Below, piece by piece: positions 26,664-36,700 of a DNA stretch of 64,000 bases. The position numbers were made by a program, and so were the translations under genes. How positions within the stretch are numbered: the stretch's first letter is position 1; each line of letters starts with the position of its first letter. Under the pieces are notes generated by a model. That model had not been told where the DNA came from, ran no database searches, and saw only the letters and a program-made list of their open reading frames with translations. This stretch comes from Novosphingobium kunmingense (GTDB lineage: Bacteria > Pseudomonadota > Alphaproteobacteria > Sphingomonadales > Sphingomonadaceae). Where the stretch lies: positions 140,327 to 204,326 of the forward strand of contig NZ_PHUF01000006.1 in assembly GCF_002813245.1 (NCBI RefSeq), in the 5' to 3' direction.

Positions 26664-26752
26664 CGGGAGCCTTCGACCCGCTCGCAGCGCGAGCGGGAAG
26701 GGGAGGGGGTGAGGACCCGGCGCGCCATGAGGCGCGAAGGAGACCCCTCGCG
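26664..26752 (+). promoter_or_regulatory. Structured leader with hairpin and purine tract
   Basis: CCGCTCGC-AGC-GCGAGCGG (26678-26696) is a perfect 8-bp hairpin. It is followed by the purine tract AAGGGGAGGGGG (26698-26709), a second small hairpin (CGCGCC-ATGA-GGCGCG) and a Shine-Dalgarno GAAGGAG before the ATG at 26753. The same hairpin, purine tract and Shine-Dalgarno order recurs before other genes here. Confidence 0.5.
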
Positions 26753-27409
26753 ATGAACTACGATCTCGACTTTCGCTATCGCCGCGCACTTCAGCCTGAC
26801 GGCCTTGCGACCATCCCGACCGCAACCCAGGCAGTGGTCGATGCGATGCAGGACGCGCGCAATGCCGGCATAGACCCGGCCCGCGATCCCGCGACCATCC
26901 TGCTGGCCCGGCACCTCGGCCGCATTGCGCTCGGCCATGCGCCCGACGAGACCTTCACCGAAGACACGCCGCTGCGCCGGCAGTGCATCGCCAAGATCGA
27001 TGAACTGAAGTCCAAGCCGGCGTTGGTCGCGCTCGCTCGCCGCGGCATCGGCTATGACCCCGAAGCCAAGCGTGCTTTCCACCGCGAAGCCCGCTCGGCG
27101 CTCAGAGTCGCAGCGCGCCATCTGGGGCTCGGTCCCGACCAGTACGACCTGCGCAGCAATTTTGCAGGGCCCGCTGTCTCGGGCGAGATCACCCTTCATG
27201 GCGACGAGATCTACGTCCAGGTCTCGATCCCCTGCATCCGGCCCGGGCGCGAGGTCATGTTCCGCCGCTGCAAGGGCCGCCAGGACTACCTCGGGGACCG
27301 CAATCACTTCTGCGACATCGCCGTGCTCGCCTCGCCGCACAGCTTCCGCTCGCTGGTGGTTCGCGAGACCGGCCTTTCCATCAACCCGCGCGAGCAATCG
27401 CTGCTCTAG
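26753..27409 (+). CDS. Conserved plasmid protein of unknown function
   Basis: A 218-residue soluble protein with no family I can name. It begins MNYDLDFRYRRALQPDGL. The central LARRGIGYDPEAKRAFHREARSALRVAARHLGL and the C-terminal VSIPCIRPGREVMFRRCKGRQDYLGDRNHFCDIAVL look like a folded domain with a cysteine- and histidine-containing end. It lies in a run of plasmid genes on the plus strand and is followed 11 bp later by the DUF6927 gene. The ATG at 26753 has a good GGAG signal; an upstream extension would run through the leader hairpins. Confidence 0.75.
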   Translation: MNYDLDFRYRRALQPDGLATIPTATQAVVDAMQDARNAGIDPARDPATILLARHLGRIALGHAPDETFTEDTPLRRQCIAKIDELKSKPALVALARRGIGYDPEAKRAFHREARSALRVAARHLGLGPDQYDLRSNFAGPAVSGEITLHGDEIYVQVSIPCIRPGREVMFRRCKGRQDYLGDRNHFCDIAVLASPHSFRSLVVRETGLSINPREQSLL

Positions 27410-27420
27410 GAGAAAACCCC

Positions 27421-28026
27421 ATGGGTTGGCTGTTCATGTCCCGCGGCGGAATGTCGCCGTTCGCCACGCCGAAGGCCTATCTCGACAACCAATGCACTTA
27501 TCCGCCCGATCCCGAGAAGGGACGGGAGACGGGCCTCAGAGTGCTCAAGTCTACGGTCCGTTCGGGCGCCTACTACGCTGCCTGCCAGAGCTATGACGCG
27601 GAAGGCCCCAAGGAGACCTTTGCCATCATCTGCCTGGTGAAGTGGAGCCCCGGTGCCCGCAGCGGTGAGGAGTTTGGCTACAAGGACATGACCGAAACGA
27701 TGGGGCCGTACCACTACGATTGCCCGGCCTCGATCCTCGACATGCTCGGGCCTCCCGGCAACGAATACGCCGCGAACTGGCGTGAGGCCTGCCGGGCGCG
27801 GCTTGCCCTGACCTCGCGCCGCAAGCCCAGGCCCGGCGATATGCTGGTGCTCGCCGAACCTCTCACGTTCACCGACGGGCAGAGCGAGCGCAGTTTCCGT
27901 GTGGTTCAGTCCGGCAAGAAGACCGTGCTGCGCCGGGTCAGCGATGGGATGGGCGTCAAGATCAGCAAACTGATGAGCCGCGCCTGGACGATTGTCCCAC
28001 CCCCCGCTGCGCCGTCGGCATCGTGA
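27421..28026 (+). CDS. DUF6927-like protein
   Basis: A 201-residue protein starting MGWLFMSRGGMSPFATPKAYLDNQ, the characteristic opening of this plasmid-linked family. The middle contains KETFAIICLVKWSPG and MTETMGPYHYDCPASILDML. The C-terminal part (RSFRVVQSGKKTVLRRVSDGMGVKI) may be an SH3-like beta structure. Function is unknown. A GGAG signal precedes the ATG, and its stop overlaps the next gene's GTG as GTGA. Family naming is from memory of the opening motif. Confidence 0.78.
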   Translation: MGWLFMSRGGMSPFATPKAYLDNQCTYPPDPEKGRETGLRVLKSTVRSGAYYAACQSYDAEGPKETFAIICLVKWSPGARSGEEFGYKDMTETMGPYHYDCPASILDMLGPPGNEYAANWREACRARLALTSRRKPRPGDMLVLAEPLTFTDGQSERSFRVVQSGKKTVLRRVSDGMGVKISKLMSRAWTIVPPPAAPSAS

Positions 28027-28283
28027 ACGAGCAGAAGGCCAGTGCCGCCATGTCCGAAGTGCCCGCCCCCAATCGCTCACCCAAACGCGGGCGTCTGTGC
28101 AGCATCGAGAACGCCAACCGCGTGGCGACCCGCGTTGCCGAGCATATTGCGACCGACACCGCCGTGGTGAAGACCGGAAACCCGCTGCAGCCGTTCCGGG
28201 TGGTGTTGGCGAGCAAGGCCACGCCGGGGCGCACCGTCTCACGCGTCGTCACCTGCAACGATGACGATCCCGAGGTTCAATAA
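28023..28283 (+). CDS. Small plasmid protein, unknown function
   Basis: An 86-residue basic protein starting at GTG 28023, which overlaps the upstream stop (GTGA), so translation is probably coupled. An ATG at 28050 is an alternative giving 77 residues. The central NANRVATRVAEHIATDTAVVKTGNPLQPFRVV suggests a short mixed fold. It converges with the next minus-strand gene with a 7-bp overlap. Not recognised. Confidence 0.6.
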   Translation: MNEQKASAAMSEVPAPNRSPKRGRLCSIENANRVATRVAEHIATDTAVVKTGNPLQPFRVVLASKATPGRTVSRVVTCNDDDPEVQ

Positions 28284-28765
28284 GGCTCAGGTCCGCGCTC
28301 GACGAACCACGACTGGCCAAGCTCGAAATCGGCACTCGCCGAGACCAGCGGGCCGTCGGGGCCTTCTGCCACATAGGGCGAGACCAGGTCCTTGCGGCGC
28401 ACCCGCGAGCGGCTAAGCCAGGCCGCTGTCCGGCCGCGCGCCTTCAGCATGCCGAGCAGCCAGTCCATCGCTTCGGCCATCTCGACCACGCCGCGCCCGG
28501 CGAGGCTGTAGTAGATCGCCCGCTGGAAATCGTCGCACGAGGTGCTGAGGATCGATGCGAGCTTCGCCCGCCCGCCGGGCGCATTTTCATGCACCAACGA
28601 CACCGCTTCGCGCAGTTCGCGGACCGAGAAGTAGGCATCATCGACCCCGACCCCGATGCACAGTGCCGCAATCGCGCGCCGCGCCGGCAGCACGTTGAGG
28701 TCGCACGAGGCATCGCGCAGCGCGATGTCGAGATCGAAATGGTCGGTGTGGGCGCCGATGGGCAT
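28277..28765 (-). CDS. Plasmid protein, unknown function
   Basis: A 162-residue protein from the ATG at 28765 (MPIGAHTDHFDLDIAL); an upstream TTG extension has no support. It looks mostly helical, with a leucine-rich centre (LREAVSLVHENAPGGRAKLASIL). It is encoded against its neighbours and divergent from the DUF3768 gene across a leader containing a purine tract. No motif I can name. Confidence 0.65.
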   Translation of the reverse strand: MPIGAHTDHFDLDIALRDASCDLNVLPARRAIAALCIGVGVDDAYFSVRELREAVSLVHENAPGGRAKLASILSTSCDDFQRAIYYSLAGRGVVEMAEAMDWLLGMLKARGRTAAWLSRSRVRRKDLVSPYVAEGPDGPLVSASADFELGQSWFVERGPEPY

Positions 28766-28870
28766 GGGGGATTTCCTTTCGAGCAAGAACGTAGCGTGAA
28801 CGCTCAAGCGCCGTCAACCGGCGGGCGGAGGGGAGGGGGGCGTCGGGAGATCACCGCAAAGGAGAGTTTG

Positions 28871-29278
28871 ATGACCCAGCTTGCCCAAGTCGCCCCTGCC
28901 GACACCGACCGCAGCGCCGAGATCGCCGCGCTCAACGATGCCGCCCGCGCGGGATCGCTTGTCACTTCAAAGACCGTATTCACGCGGGCGCTAGCGGATA
29001 TTCTGGCCGGAGAGGATCCCGATCCCGGCACTCGCCAGTTCAACCTGATGATGGGACAGCGCGCACTGCGGCGGCTAATCAACGAAACGCCGATCGATCC
29101 TGGCAACGACCCGCACGGCGAGCGCGACTTCGGTGTGGTCGAGCACCTGGGCCACAAAATATTCTGGAAGGTTGATGTCTACGCCAACGACGGAACGTTC
29201 GCTTGGGGATCGGAGGTGCCCTGGAACGCTCAGCAGAGCTTCCGCGTCGTGACCGTCATGCTGGCGAGCGACTGGTGA
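28871..29278 (+). CDS. DUF3768 protein
   Basis: A 135-residue protein. The family signature is NDPHGERDFGVVEHLGHKIFWKVDVY at about residues 82-107. The N-terminus has the typical IAALNDAAR. Such proteins are frequent on alphaproteobacterial plasmids and have no known function. The ATG at 28871 is preceded by GGAGAG, and by a purine tract 30 bp upstream. Confidence 0.85.
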   Translation: MTQLAQVAPADTDRSAEIAALNDAARAGSLVTSKTVFTRALADILAGEDPDPGTRQFNLMMGQRALRRLINETPIDPGNDPHGERDFGVVEHLGHKIFWKVDVYANDGTFAWGSEVPWNAQQSFRVVTVMLASDW

Positions 29279-29282
29279 CGCG

Positions 29283-29573
29283 ATGAGCCGGTATTCTTTG
29301 AAGCCGTTGTCTCATCGTGCGGATTTGTTCGAGGTCGCGGTCGGATGGGACGCAGGCCTTAGCACCTACTTCGCCATCGTGTTTGGCGCGCCGGAGATTG
29401 CATGCGAGCCCGAAGTGTTGCTTTGGCGTGGACGGACTTTTAGTGAGATCTGCGCAGTTGGGGAATTGATCGACATTGTGGTTGGGATTGCTGAAGTGAC
29501 CCCTGAACTGCGATTTCGATTGGATGCCGACCGCAGTGCCGAGCCATCAAGCTTAGGCACCAAGCTGAGTTAG
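29283..29573 (+). CDS. Hypothetical protein
   Basis: A 96-residue protein beginning MSRYSLKPLSHRADLFEVAVGWDAGLSTYFAIVFG. The pattern suggests an all-beta or alpha/beta fold that ends in a disordered tail. It starts 4 bp after the DUF3768 stop and so is probably cotranscribed. Not recognised. GC content is slightly lower than its neighbours. Confidence 0.6.
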   Translation: MSRYSLKPLSHRADLFEVAVGWDAGLSTYFAIVFGAPEIACEPEVLLWRGRTFSEICAVGELIDIVVGIAEVTPELRFRLDADRSAEPSSLGTKLS

Positions 29574-29646
29574 GCCCGCTCGCCAATGTTTCGTCACAAA
29601 AACGAGTGTTAGGATCCCGCAAAAACCGGATAAAGGGATTCGCCCG

Positions 29647-30093
29647 ATGGTGCCAACACTTGCTCAGATCTATGTTCCGATGATCGCGACGCTGGGAGCG
29701 TCGGCGGTCGCCGTTGTCGGAAGTTTCTACGTCGGGCGCGGCATGCGCTCCCAGGAGTGGAAGCTTAGCCTAGTTCGCGAAAGGCTTCTGGAACGACAGC
29801 GCCTATATGCCAGGTTCATTGCCGAGGCGGATCGCAATCTCCTGCTCTTGCTGAGCGGCAAGGAGGCCCATGTTGACAACGTAATGCCGGTGCTCGCGCT
29901 CTACGCCGAAATTTCGTTACTCTCTACCGAGGCCGTCCTCCAAGGTGCGAAGCGAGTTTGCGATCTCGCGATATCGGCCAACGGCCAAGAACCCGATCCC
30001 CAAAGCGATCACTATGGGGTGAGGTCGGCCTTCGTCGAGGCCGCGCGCAGCGAGCTCGCTGCACTTGAAACCGATGCGCTCCTCTTCCGCTGA
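29647..30093 (+). CDS. Membrane-anchored hypothetical protein
   Basis: A 148-residue protein with one N-terminal membrane segment (YVPMIATLGASAVAVVGSFYVG, about residues 9-30). A helical cytoplasmic domain follows (LSLVRERLLERQRLYARFIAEADRNLLLLL). The layout of a membrane anchor with a long helical tail is seen in small effector and stress proteins, but no function can be given. It converges with the DUF5623 gene. Confidence 0.65.
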   Translation: MVPTLAQIYVPMIATLGASAVAVVGSFYVGRGMRSQEWKLSLVRERLLERQRLYARFIAEADRNLLLLLSGKEAHVDNVMPVLALYAEISLLSTEAVLQGAKRVCDLAISANGQEPDPQSDHYGVRSAFVEAARSELAALETDALLFR

Positions 30094-30141
30094 CGTCGGG
30101 GTTGCACGACACGACCGTGCGGCCCCGACATCGCTCTGGCC

Positions 30142-31506
30142 TCAATGCAGGCTTCGCCGTCCCGTCTTTGTTCTGGCGAGGGATGCCTGCAGCCGGGCCT
30201 CCTCCCTAACTCGGTGCCGGGTGGTCATCTTTACCGCTGTATCGATTCGGCCGGTCAGCCTGCGCAGAGGCGCACAGTCCGGATAGGCCCCGGTGAGCAT
30301 TGCCCGCAGCTTGGAGAGCATGGCGATGACGCCGTCGCTGCTCTCGGCTTCCACTACCAGCGGATCTTCCTTGTCGAATGCGCCGTAGTAGGCGTCGAGG
30401 AACTCGCGCCTGGACATGTCCTCTTCGCGGGTTTCCATGGCCAGCCAACTCTCGAGCGTGCAGCGTAGCGTCTCGAAGCGGGCGTTGACCGCATAGGGTT
30501 TCGACGCCGAGTAGAGCAGCGCCCTGATCATCCGCCCGGCTTCGACATGCGTATCGAGGCCGAAAGTGCCGACGGGCTTGCGCAGCGCATTCCACCGCGC
30601 GCTTGAGGGCACCGTCGTCTTCGAAGACATCTGGTAAACGGTGCCTCTGGCCCGAGAGCGCCGCTTATCTTGCGGCGTGATCGCCATTGGGCTGTGAAAA
30701 GTTTCGTGGCCCGGCACTGAGACACCGGGCCAGGCGTCGGCGGTGACCGGGGGAGAAAGACCATCGATTTTCGCCATGAGCGAGGCGAAGTCAAGATCGC
30801 CGTCGGCCTTCGCTGCGACGAAGAGCGCGCAAGCGTAAGGGCTGTAGATGCCGGGCCACGAGGAGGCCTGCAGATGCCACCCATTGCGCGCTGCCCAAGC
30901 CCCACGTTCGGGACTGACGACTGCGGCGCTATAGGGCTCGTCGAGCAGGATGACATGGCCGGTGCGCGGATCGTACCACTCGGTACCGTGATCCTTGCCC
31001 GGCAGTTCGTCCTCCCGGTCCGGCATGGCCGCCCGCGCGCGTCGCCACGAGCACGGCTCTAGACCCGTCGCCTCCATGAAGCGCAGACTGCGAACGAGTT
31101 TGCACAGTTCGCCGCGGGCATAGTCCTGCGACTGGGCAAGGAAGTCGTGGACGAGGTGATCGGGCGTGACGAGCCGCATCCCGGCGGTAACGCGCCCTTC
31201 GCGAAGGCCATCCTTACTGCAGATTTCGGATAGCGGTCGCGAGAGCCGGATTTCGATGGTCTCGCGGCCGGCGCGATAGGGTTTCCGGTCGTACCAGTAG
31301 TAGGTCAGGAACAGGCTATGACCGTCGCCGGTTACATTGTCGTTGCTCCCGAGCATACGGCGCGCATGGTCGAAGCTCTGATAGCCTGCTTTGCGTGAGG
31401 CGAAATCGAGTGCCTCGCGATGCGATATGCCGGCGGTCTTCTTGTGCTGGGTGGCCAGTCGCTTGATGCCGACAATCGTGGTCGGACGAATTGCTTCCTT
31501 CAACAT
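30142..31506 (-). CDS. DUF5623 protein
   Basis: A 454-residue protein from the ATG at 31506, which has a GGAG signal 7 bases upstream. The N-terminus MLKEAIRPTTIVGIKRLATQHKKTAGISHREALDFASRKAGYQSFDHARRML is the DUF5623 signature. It ends with a basic region. These proteins occur on proteobacterial plasmids and islands, function unknown. It marks the left border of the accessory island at 31.7-37.9 kb. Confidence 0.8.
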   Translation of the reverse strand: MLKEAIRPTTIVGIKRLATQHKKTAGISHREALDFASRKAGYQSFDHARRMLGSNDNVTGDGHSLFLTYYWYDRKPYRAGRETIEIRLSRPLSEICSKDGLREGRVTAGMRLVTPDHLVHDFLAQSQDYARGELCKLVRSLRFMEATGLEPCSWRRARAAMPDREDELPGKDHGTEWYDPRTGHVILLDEPYSAAVVSPERGAWAARNGWHLQASSWPGIYSPYACALFVAAKADGDLDFASLMAKIDGLSPPVTADAWPGVSVPGHETFHSPMAITPQDKRRSRARGTVYQMSSKTTVPSSARWNALRKPVGTFGLDTHVEAGRMIRALLYSASKPYAVNARFETLRCTLESWLAMETREEDMSRREFLDAYYGAFDKEDPLVVEAESSDGVIAMLSKLRAMLTGAYPDCAPLRRLTGRIDTAVKMTTRHRVREEARLQASLARTKTGRRSLH

Positions 31507-31726
31507 GGTCGTTCTCCTGGCCTGCTGGGAAGTGTCACCCGCCGAACACCTCGCAAGCCCGGACAACGTGGTTGAACGAACAGCGAAAGGACAAGGTAGT
31601 GCTGTCGAACAGCTTGGGGAAGGCGGGTGCCGAGCTCCTACCGAGAGCTGAATTCAAGCTACGGCCAACCGTATCCAAGTGCAAGACCCCTATTCCATCT
31701 GGTTGCCGCAGCTCTCTGACGCGGGG

Positions 31727-31858
31727 CTAGGCAGGCAGCAGGAAATAGCCGCTGGCGGCAGCAACCACCAAGGCGATCACCACGCGCGCCGTCCATTTGC
31801 CGATCTCTTCTACGAACGCGCCGGTGAACCGGTCGATGAGGCGGGGCTCGGTCGCCAT
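31727..31858 (-). CDS. 43-residue single-pass membrane protein coupled to the XRE gene
   Basis: A short frame that begins with an ATG overlapping the stop of the XRE gene (TGATG at 31856-31860), so it is translated with it. The product starts MATEPRLIDRFTGAFVEEIG and then has one hydrophobic helix (VVIALVVAAASGYFLL). Small membrane peptides paired with an XRE regulator can be toxins or phage-type effectors. It is too short for family assignment. The coupling and the clean membrane segment are the reasons to call it a gene. Confidence 0.6.
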   Translation of the reverse strand: MATEPRLIDRFTGAFVEEIGKWTARVVIALVVAAASGYFLLPA

Positions 31859-32604
31859 CAATTGCACCCTGTGAAATAGTCGGCGAGCATCTGCCGCTCA
31901 TCGACCCTGGCGTCTGCCCACAGCGTCGGGATCGTCCCCGCGGCGGGATTCGAGCGGCGCGAACGCACCGCCAGAAGCGCGATCATGATCGGCTCACCCC
32001 CGTGACTCGATTTGGCCTCGTAGGTACCGGTGAGAATTGCCGCAGCATGCGTGCGCTCGATCCGCTCGGCACAAGCAAGGACATCGCGCCACAGCGGCCG
32101 TACGCGGAAGTCGCGCTCGGGCTTGCGCCCGATTAGCCCGTGGCGTTCGGCCTGGACAAAAGACGCGAGCTCCAGCCATTCGCGCAGTTCGGCGAGGTCC
32201 TCGGCGGCGTCAGGCCCGAGATCGGAATCAAAAAGCAGGCTATGGGTGGCGAGCATCGCCTTGAGCTGCGACTCGCCGCGGAATGGCGCCACGGCCACCG
32301 GCACGCGTCCCTCGGTCCAGGCGAACATCTCGACGAAATTGGCAGCGGCGTCTTCGGCTGTCGGGCGCACGCGCAAGCGAAGGAATTCATCCTCGGGCTG
32401 TCGCAGTGCGACGGCGATTTTGCGGAGCTGCGCTGGGCGCACCCGTACGCCGCGCTCGACGCGCTGCACTGTCGCAAGCGAGACACGGGCTTCGCTTGCC
32501 AACGTCGCCTGCTTCCAGCGGAAGAACAGTCGCTGCAATTTTACGAAATTGGCGATGGCAGCACCATCGAGGACAAAAGTCGCTGAGGGATCGATCGTGG
32601 TCAT
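31858..32604 (-). CDS. XRE-family transcriptional regulator
   Basis: A 248-residue protein. The N-terminal Cro/C1-type HTH lies at about residues 15-70 (FRWKQATLASEARVSLATVQRVERGVRVRPAQLRKIAVAL). The C-terminal 170 residues are an unrecognised sensor-like domain. The ATG at 32604 is chosen because upstream codons in the same frame cross the divergent promoter region. It diverges from the frameshifted PIN-like gene and is coupled to a 43-residue membrane protein. It is the likely local regulator of the accessory island. Confidence 0.8.
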   Translation of the reverse strand: MTTIDPSATFVLDGAAIANFVKLQRLFFRWKQATLASEARVSLATVQRVERGVRVRPAQLRKIAVALRQPEDEFLRLRVRPTAEDAAANFVEMFAWTEGRVPVAVAPFRGESQLKAMLATHSLLFDSDLGPDAAEDLAELREWLELASFVQAERHGLIGRKPERDFRVRPLWRDVLACAERIERTHAAAILTGTYEAKSSHGGEPIMIALLAVRSRRSNPAAGTIPTLWADARVDERQMLADYFTGCN

Positions 32605-32736
32605 GGCCGTTAGTATGATGCAGTTTGCCGGTAAATTAGAGAGCGATATGCACGTCAGTTTGGTCACCCAACACCCGTCCGAAAAGCAATGCGGGAGCCA
32701 CCCCGTGCCGGTGAACGGATCGATAAGGACGTCACG

Positions 32737-33586
32737 ATGGCGGTGAACCGTCACGTCATCGATACCAACTATCTCGGCCACGATGCCTTGGCCGCATTTC
32801 TTTGCCGCTCGACCGAAAATCACGCGGTGATCGCGGAGATGACATTGGTCGAAGTGCACAAGAAAGCGGCGGCGTTTCAGGCGCGCCAACTCCTCAAAAT
32901 CCTATGTCGGCACCCGCGCCAGGTTATCATTCTACGCAGCACGTTCGATCTCTATCGCGATCGGGGTGACAGCAAGGGGCTGGTCAATCGCCTCATCGAG
33001 CCGAAACAGACCGGGTCATTCGGCGAATATTGCCGCACGGTGATTGACGTTGCCGATGACGAGCATGTCGATGCGCACTTCGCGCTGATGGAGGAGCAGT
33101 CGCGCGCAGGTCGCCGACCTGCAAGCATCGGTTGGCAACATCCTCAACCTATTCCAGCGCTGTGCGACGATCTTCGACCGTGGTGAGCTCGACAGGTTGC
33201 GTAAGCGGATCCCCTATTCGGAAGCGTTGCAACGCAAGCTCATCCACCTCAGCATGGACATCCACAAAGTGTTGCTGCGGTCACTCAACATCGAGCAGCG
33301 CTTCCATCCCAAGACGATGCCATGCGCGCTCAACACGTTTGTGTTCCGCTACGCACTTTGCGTGGTGATCTTTCTGACACGCTGGATCCGTCACGGCGAG
33401 GCCAAAGAGATTCGGCAAGAGCGGCTCGTCAACCACGTGATGGATTTGAAGACGGCGGCGGTCGCGACGTTCTTTGACGGGCTTAAGACGCATGACGAAA
33501 TGCCCAAGGATGTCCATGCCGAGGCGAAATATGTGCTATCAGCGATCGGCGCCTATACCAATTGCGGCAAAGGCGGATGGCGATGA
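32737..33586 (+). pseudogene. PIN-like protein gene with a frameshift
   Basis: Two frames join into one protein. The first part (32737 to about 33100) begins MAVNRHVIDTNYLG, with a PIN-type first acid and EMTLVEV. It would continue as MEEQS. The second frame takes over at about 33101 as RAQVADLQASVGNILNLFQRC and runs through LRKRIPYSEALQRKLIHLSMDIHKVLL to a stop at 33586. A one-base difference in the repetitive CAGTCGCGCGCAGG region explains the break. The intact protein would be about 283 residues. This may be inactivation, a read error or programmed frameshifting. PIN assignment rests on a few acids. Confidence 0.65.
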
Positions 33587-33732
33587 CGTACGGCGCGTCG
33601 ATCTCTAATGCGGCCCTCACGCGTTGGCGGGCTAAGGCGAGCCTGCCCATTCTGAACTTGGATGGACCGAGGCCCGAGCATTGGGGGCTTCTGCGCGCCG
33701 ACATTGTGCGTTTGGCGACCTCGGCAAACTAA
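33583..33732 (+). CDS. 49-residue protein coupled to the PIN-like gene
   Basis: Starts at ATG 33583, overlapping the stop of the preceding frame as ATGA. The product contains ALTRWRAKASLPILNLDGPRPEHWGLLRADIVRLA, a small basic protein. Coupling to the PIN-like frame suggests a small partner such as an antitoxin or accessory factor. It ends 4 bp before the convergent helicase gene. Not recognised. Confidence 0.5.
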   Translation: MTYGASISNAALTRWRAKASLPILNLDGPRPEHWGLLRADIVRLATSAN

Positions 33733-33736
33733 ACCC

Positions 33737-36700
33737 TCAACCATCTCCATCTAGATCATCTGGGTCGGTGAAGCTGGCGACGAGATCGGCATGCCGGATT
33801 CGCTCCAGAGTGTCATCGAAGCCCTCGTTGGAATTGCCCGGCTGAATATGCTGGCGGATGGCATCATAATGTTTGCGGGCGGCAACGCGCGAGACTGATC
33901 GTGTCAAATGGAGGCGCACGGCTAGACTGTCAGGGCTGTCGCAGCCTTCGCGGACGATACCGCTTAGCGTGGCCAAAACCAAAGGGACGGGCGTCTCGTC
34001 TTCCGCGGCGCGCAGCCGCGCCGCAAGCAGGCGTCCGGGAAGGCCTGTTAGGAACGCAAGATCGGGCACGAGCCGCGACGCGAAATTGCGAGCATTTTTG
34101 CACTGCTTGAGATTGGTCGTGCCCCCGAGAAATACCTTCTCGAGTTCGCACAGCGGCACCCCGGACATCCATATCGGCCATAGCTTGCGCAGCCAGAACA
34201 ACGCATGCTTTCCGCGCGCCTCGTTATCGGCCAGGCTTTTGTAAGGTGTACCGAACATCTCCTCCAGGCTTTCGGGCCGAATCAGGCTGAGCAACAGGCT
34301 CGGATGCGCGTCGAGCCAGTCGAGCAACGCCACCACGACCTCGAGAGCTGTACCTGAAAAGGCGCCAGCGTCGAGCCGGTCAACGATCTGCTGCAGCAAG
34401 GCTACGGAGAGTCCTGTTGCGCCAGACACCTGCTCGATCCAGCGGTCAGGTTCGGGGAGATCAAGAGTAGCTCGCGCGGCGAGCGCCGAGGCGACCCTCG
34501 TGCTCAGCCAGTCGGCGTCGGCGGCGACAATCGCGCGGTAGGCGCTGAAGCTCCTGTTCAGCAACGCCGCAGCCGGATCGGATTCGGCACCCGCGACGGC
34601 CAACGGCAGCTTGCTCAGGAGATAGGCCGAGGCGCCCGTTTGAGTGATGCCGTCGTGAATGCGGTCGAGCACCGCTTTTAATGGGTCCTCGATCACGAGG
34701 CATTGGTCGGCCTGCTCGAAGATCGCTTGCAGGTCCATCCAATGGCCGTTGATCTGGTTGTTCTGGTCGTCGAAGTCGATGACCTTGCTCGGCACTAGCA
34801 AGACGAAACCTTGTGCGCCTTCGCCGGCACGTCCGGCTCGCCCTGCGGCGTTCAGCAGCTCGTGCGCTTCGAGCTTCTGCATCTTATCGGCCTGAGGGTC
34901 GAAGCGGCTATCGCCGGAGATAATGACGACTTCGCTGGGCAGGTTCATACCTTGTGCAAGCGTCGAGGTTGCGAATAGCGTTTTGACCCCGTCCGGACGG
35001 CGAAACAGGCTTTCGTGCAGCTCGCGTTCCTCGCGCAGCAGCAGTGCATGATGGCTGGCGGCCCCTGTCCGCAATGTCCCGTCCGAAGCAAGCTTCATGT
35101 AGCAGTAGCCAGCGCCGCCCATTTCCTCCTCGGCGAGTTTCCGCCATTTCTGCTCATCCTCGTTGAGCGCGATTTGGGTAGCGGAAACGCGCGCAGGATA
35201 GCCTTTGACGCAGCTTTCGCAAAAGACAGTAGTCTGCACGAATACCAATGTCTTCATACCTGCGCTGGCCGCGGCGGCAGCGATTGCGGCGCTAGTCTCG
35301 TTGCCGTTGGGGGTTAGATACCAATTGCCTCCCCAAGCCCTGCCGCTCGACAGCAGCTTGCCATCAGCGAGCAATTGCAGCAGCGCATAGTCGCTGCGGT
35401 CGGTCGTCGACCATGTTTGAAGCAGGCTGAACAGACCGAAGGGCTGTGCGAGCAGCGCGTTCTTTATCCCGACCGGCGGCAAGTCATGATCCGGATAGTC
35501 GATGCGCGCTTGGGCAAGGGTGGTTTTGAGCGCAGTGATTTGCTCAGCAGGGTAGACGACGCAGCCACGCACCTGCCTTGTCGGTTTCCAGCTCAAGTCA
35601 AGTGTCAGGCATTGGCGTCCGGTCAGGAAGGCGACCCATCCGGCGATCTCCTGTGTGTTCTTCATCATGGCCGAGAGGAGCAACAGATCGGCCGCAGGCG
35701 CCACACGGGTCAGGTTGAGGATGGAGAGCATCGCATCGAGGCCGCGTCGGCTGCGGTCGTCCTCGCGGGGGTGAAGCAAATGGCATTCGTCGAAGACGAT
35801 AAGGCCCAGATCGGCGAAGGCGTCTGGATCGACCGACAGCAACATCAGGCAACGCTCGGGTGTCATGACCGTGACTTCGCCGAGCATGACGACATCGCCG
35901 ATACCGACATCCTCGTCGACATCCGCGAGAATGCTGTAGTCTTGGAAAGTGCCCTTGAGTGCACGTTGAGTCTGTCCAACCAAGGCATGGGTGGGTGCGA
36001 GAAAGATGACACGCTCGCCACGAAGCAGCGCGGTTGCGATCTTGAGCTCGGCAAGCGTCGACTTGCCGCCTCCGGTCGGAAAGCTAATCGCAGACGACAC
36101 GCCTTGCTCGAGATAGCCCTTTCCGATCGCTTCGCGGTGATTGCGCCAGAGATAAGGGCGCTGACGAGCCATGCGGCGTAGCGTCTGCCACCAACCGTTT
36201 TCGTCAACCCCACTTGGCGTCGGGATACGGCCGAGCGCCGTACTAAGAAGGTCACCCTCAAGCCCGAGCAGCAAATTGGCGAGATGCAATGGACCGGGAT
36301 AGAGGCTTAGCAGCGTCTCCCCCGCCACACCGGCACCATCAATAGGTTCGCTCGCCAATCCTCGCACTTGCGCGAAAAGCTCGCTCGCGGGCACAACACC
36401 GCCGGCCTCCGGGGCGAGATCGACGCGCAGACGCAACTGCCGGGCGAGGTTGGTTACCCCGCGCAAAAGCAGCAATCGGAGCGCATCGAGCGCCCGCAAG
36501 CCAAGATCGTCGCCGTCGGTATCGATTTCCGGTTCATCGGCGGCGACAATCTCGCCGAGCCGCCCTTGCGCCAAGCTACGAATCGCTAGGAGTAGCGCTC
36601 GTTCGATCGGACCGGCATCGGCTGCAGGCACGATCCGCTTGGCGGCTTCGGAGGCGTCTGCATGGGCTTCCGCCAGAAGAAACAGTAAGGTTGCGCAGAC

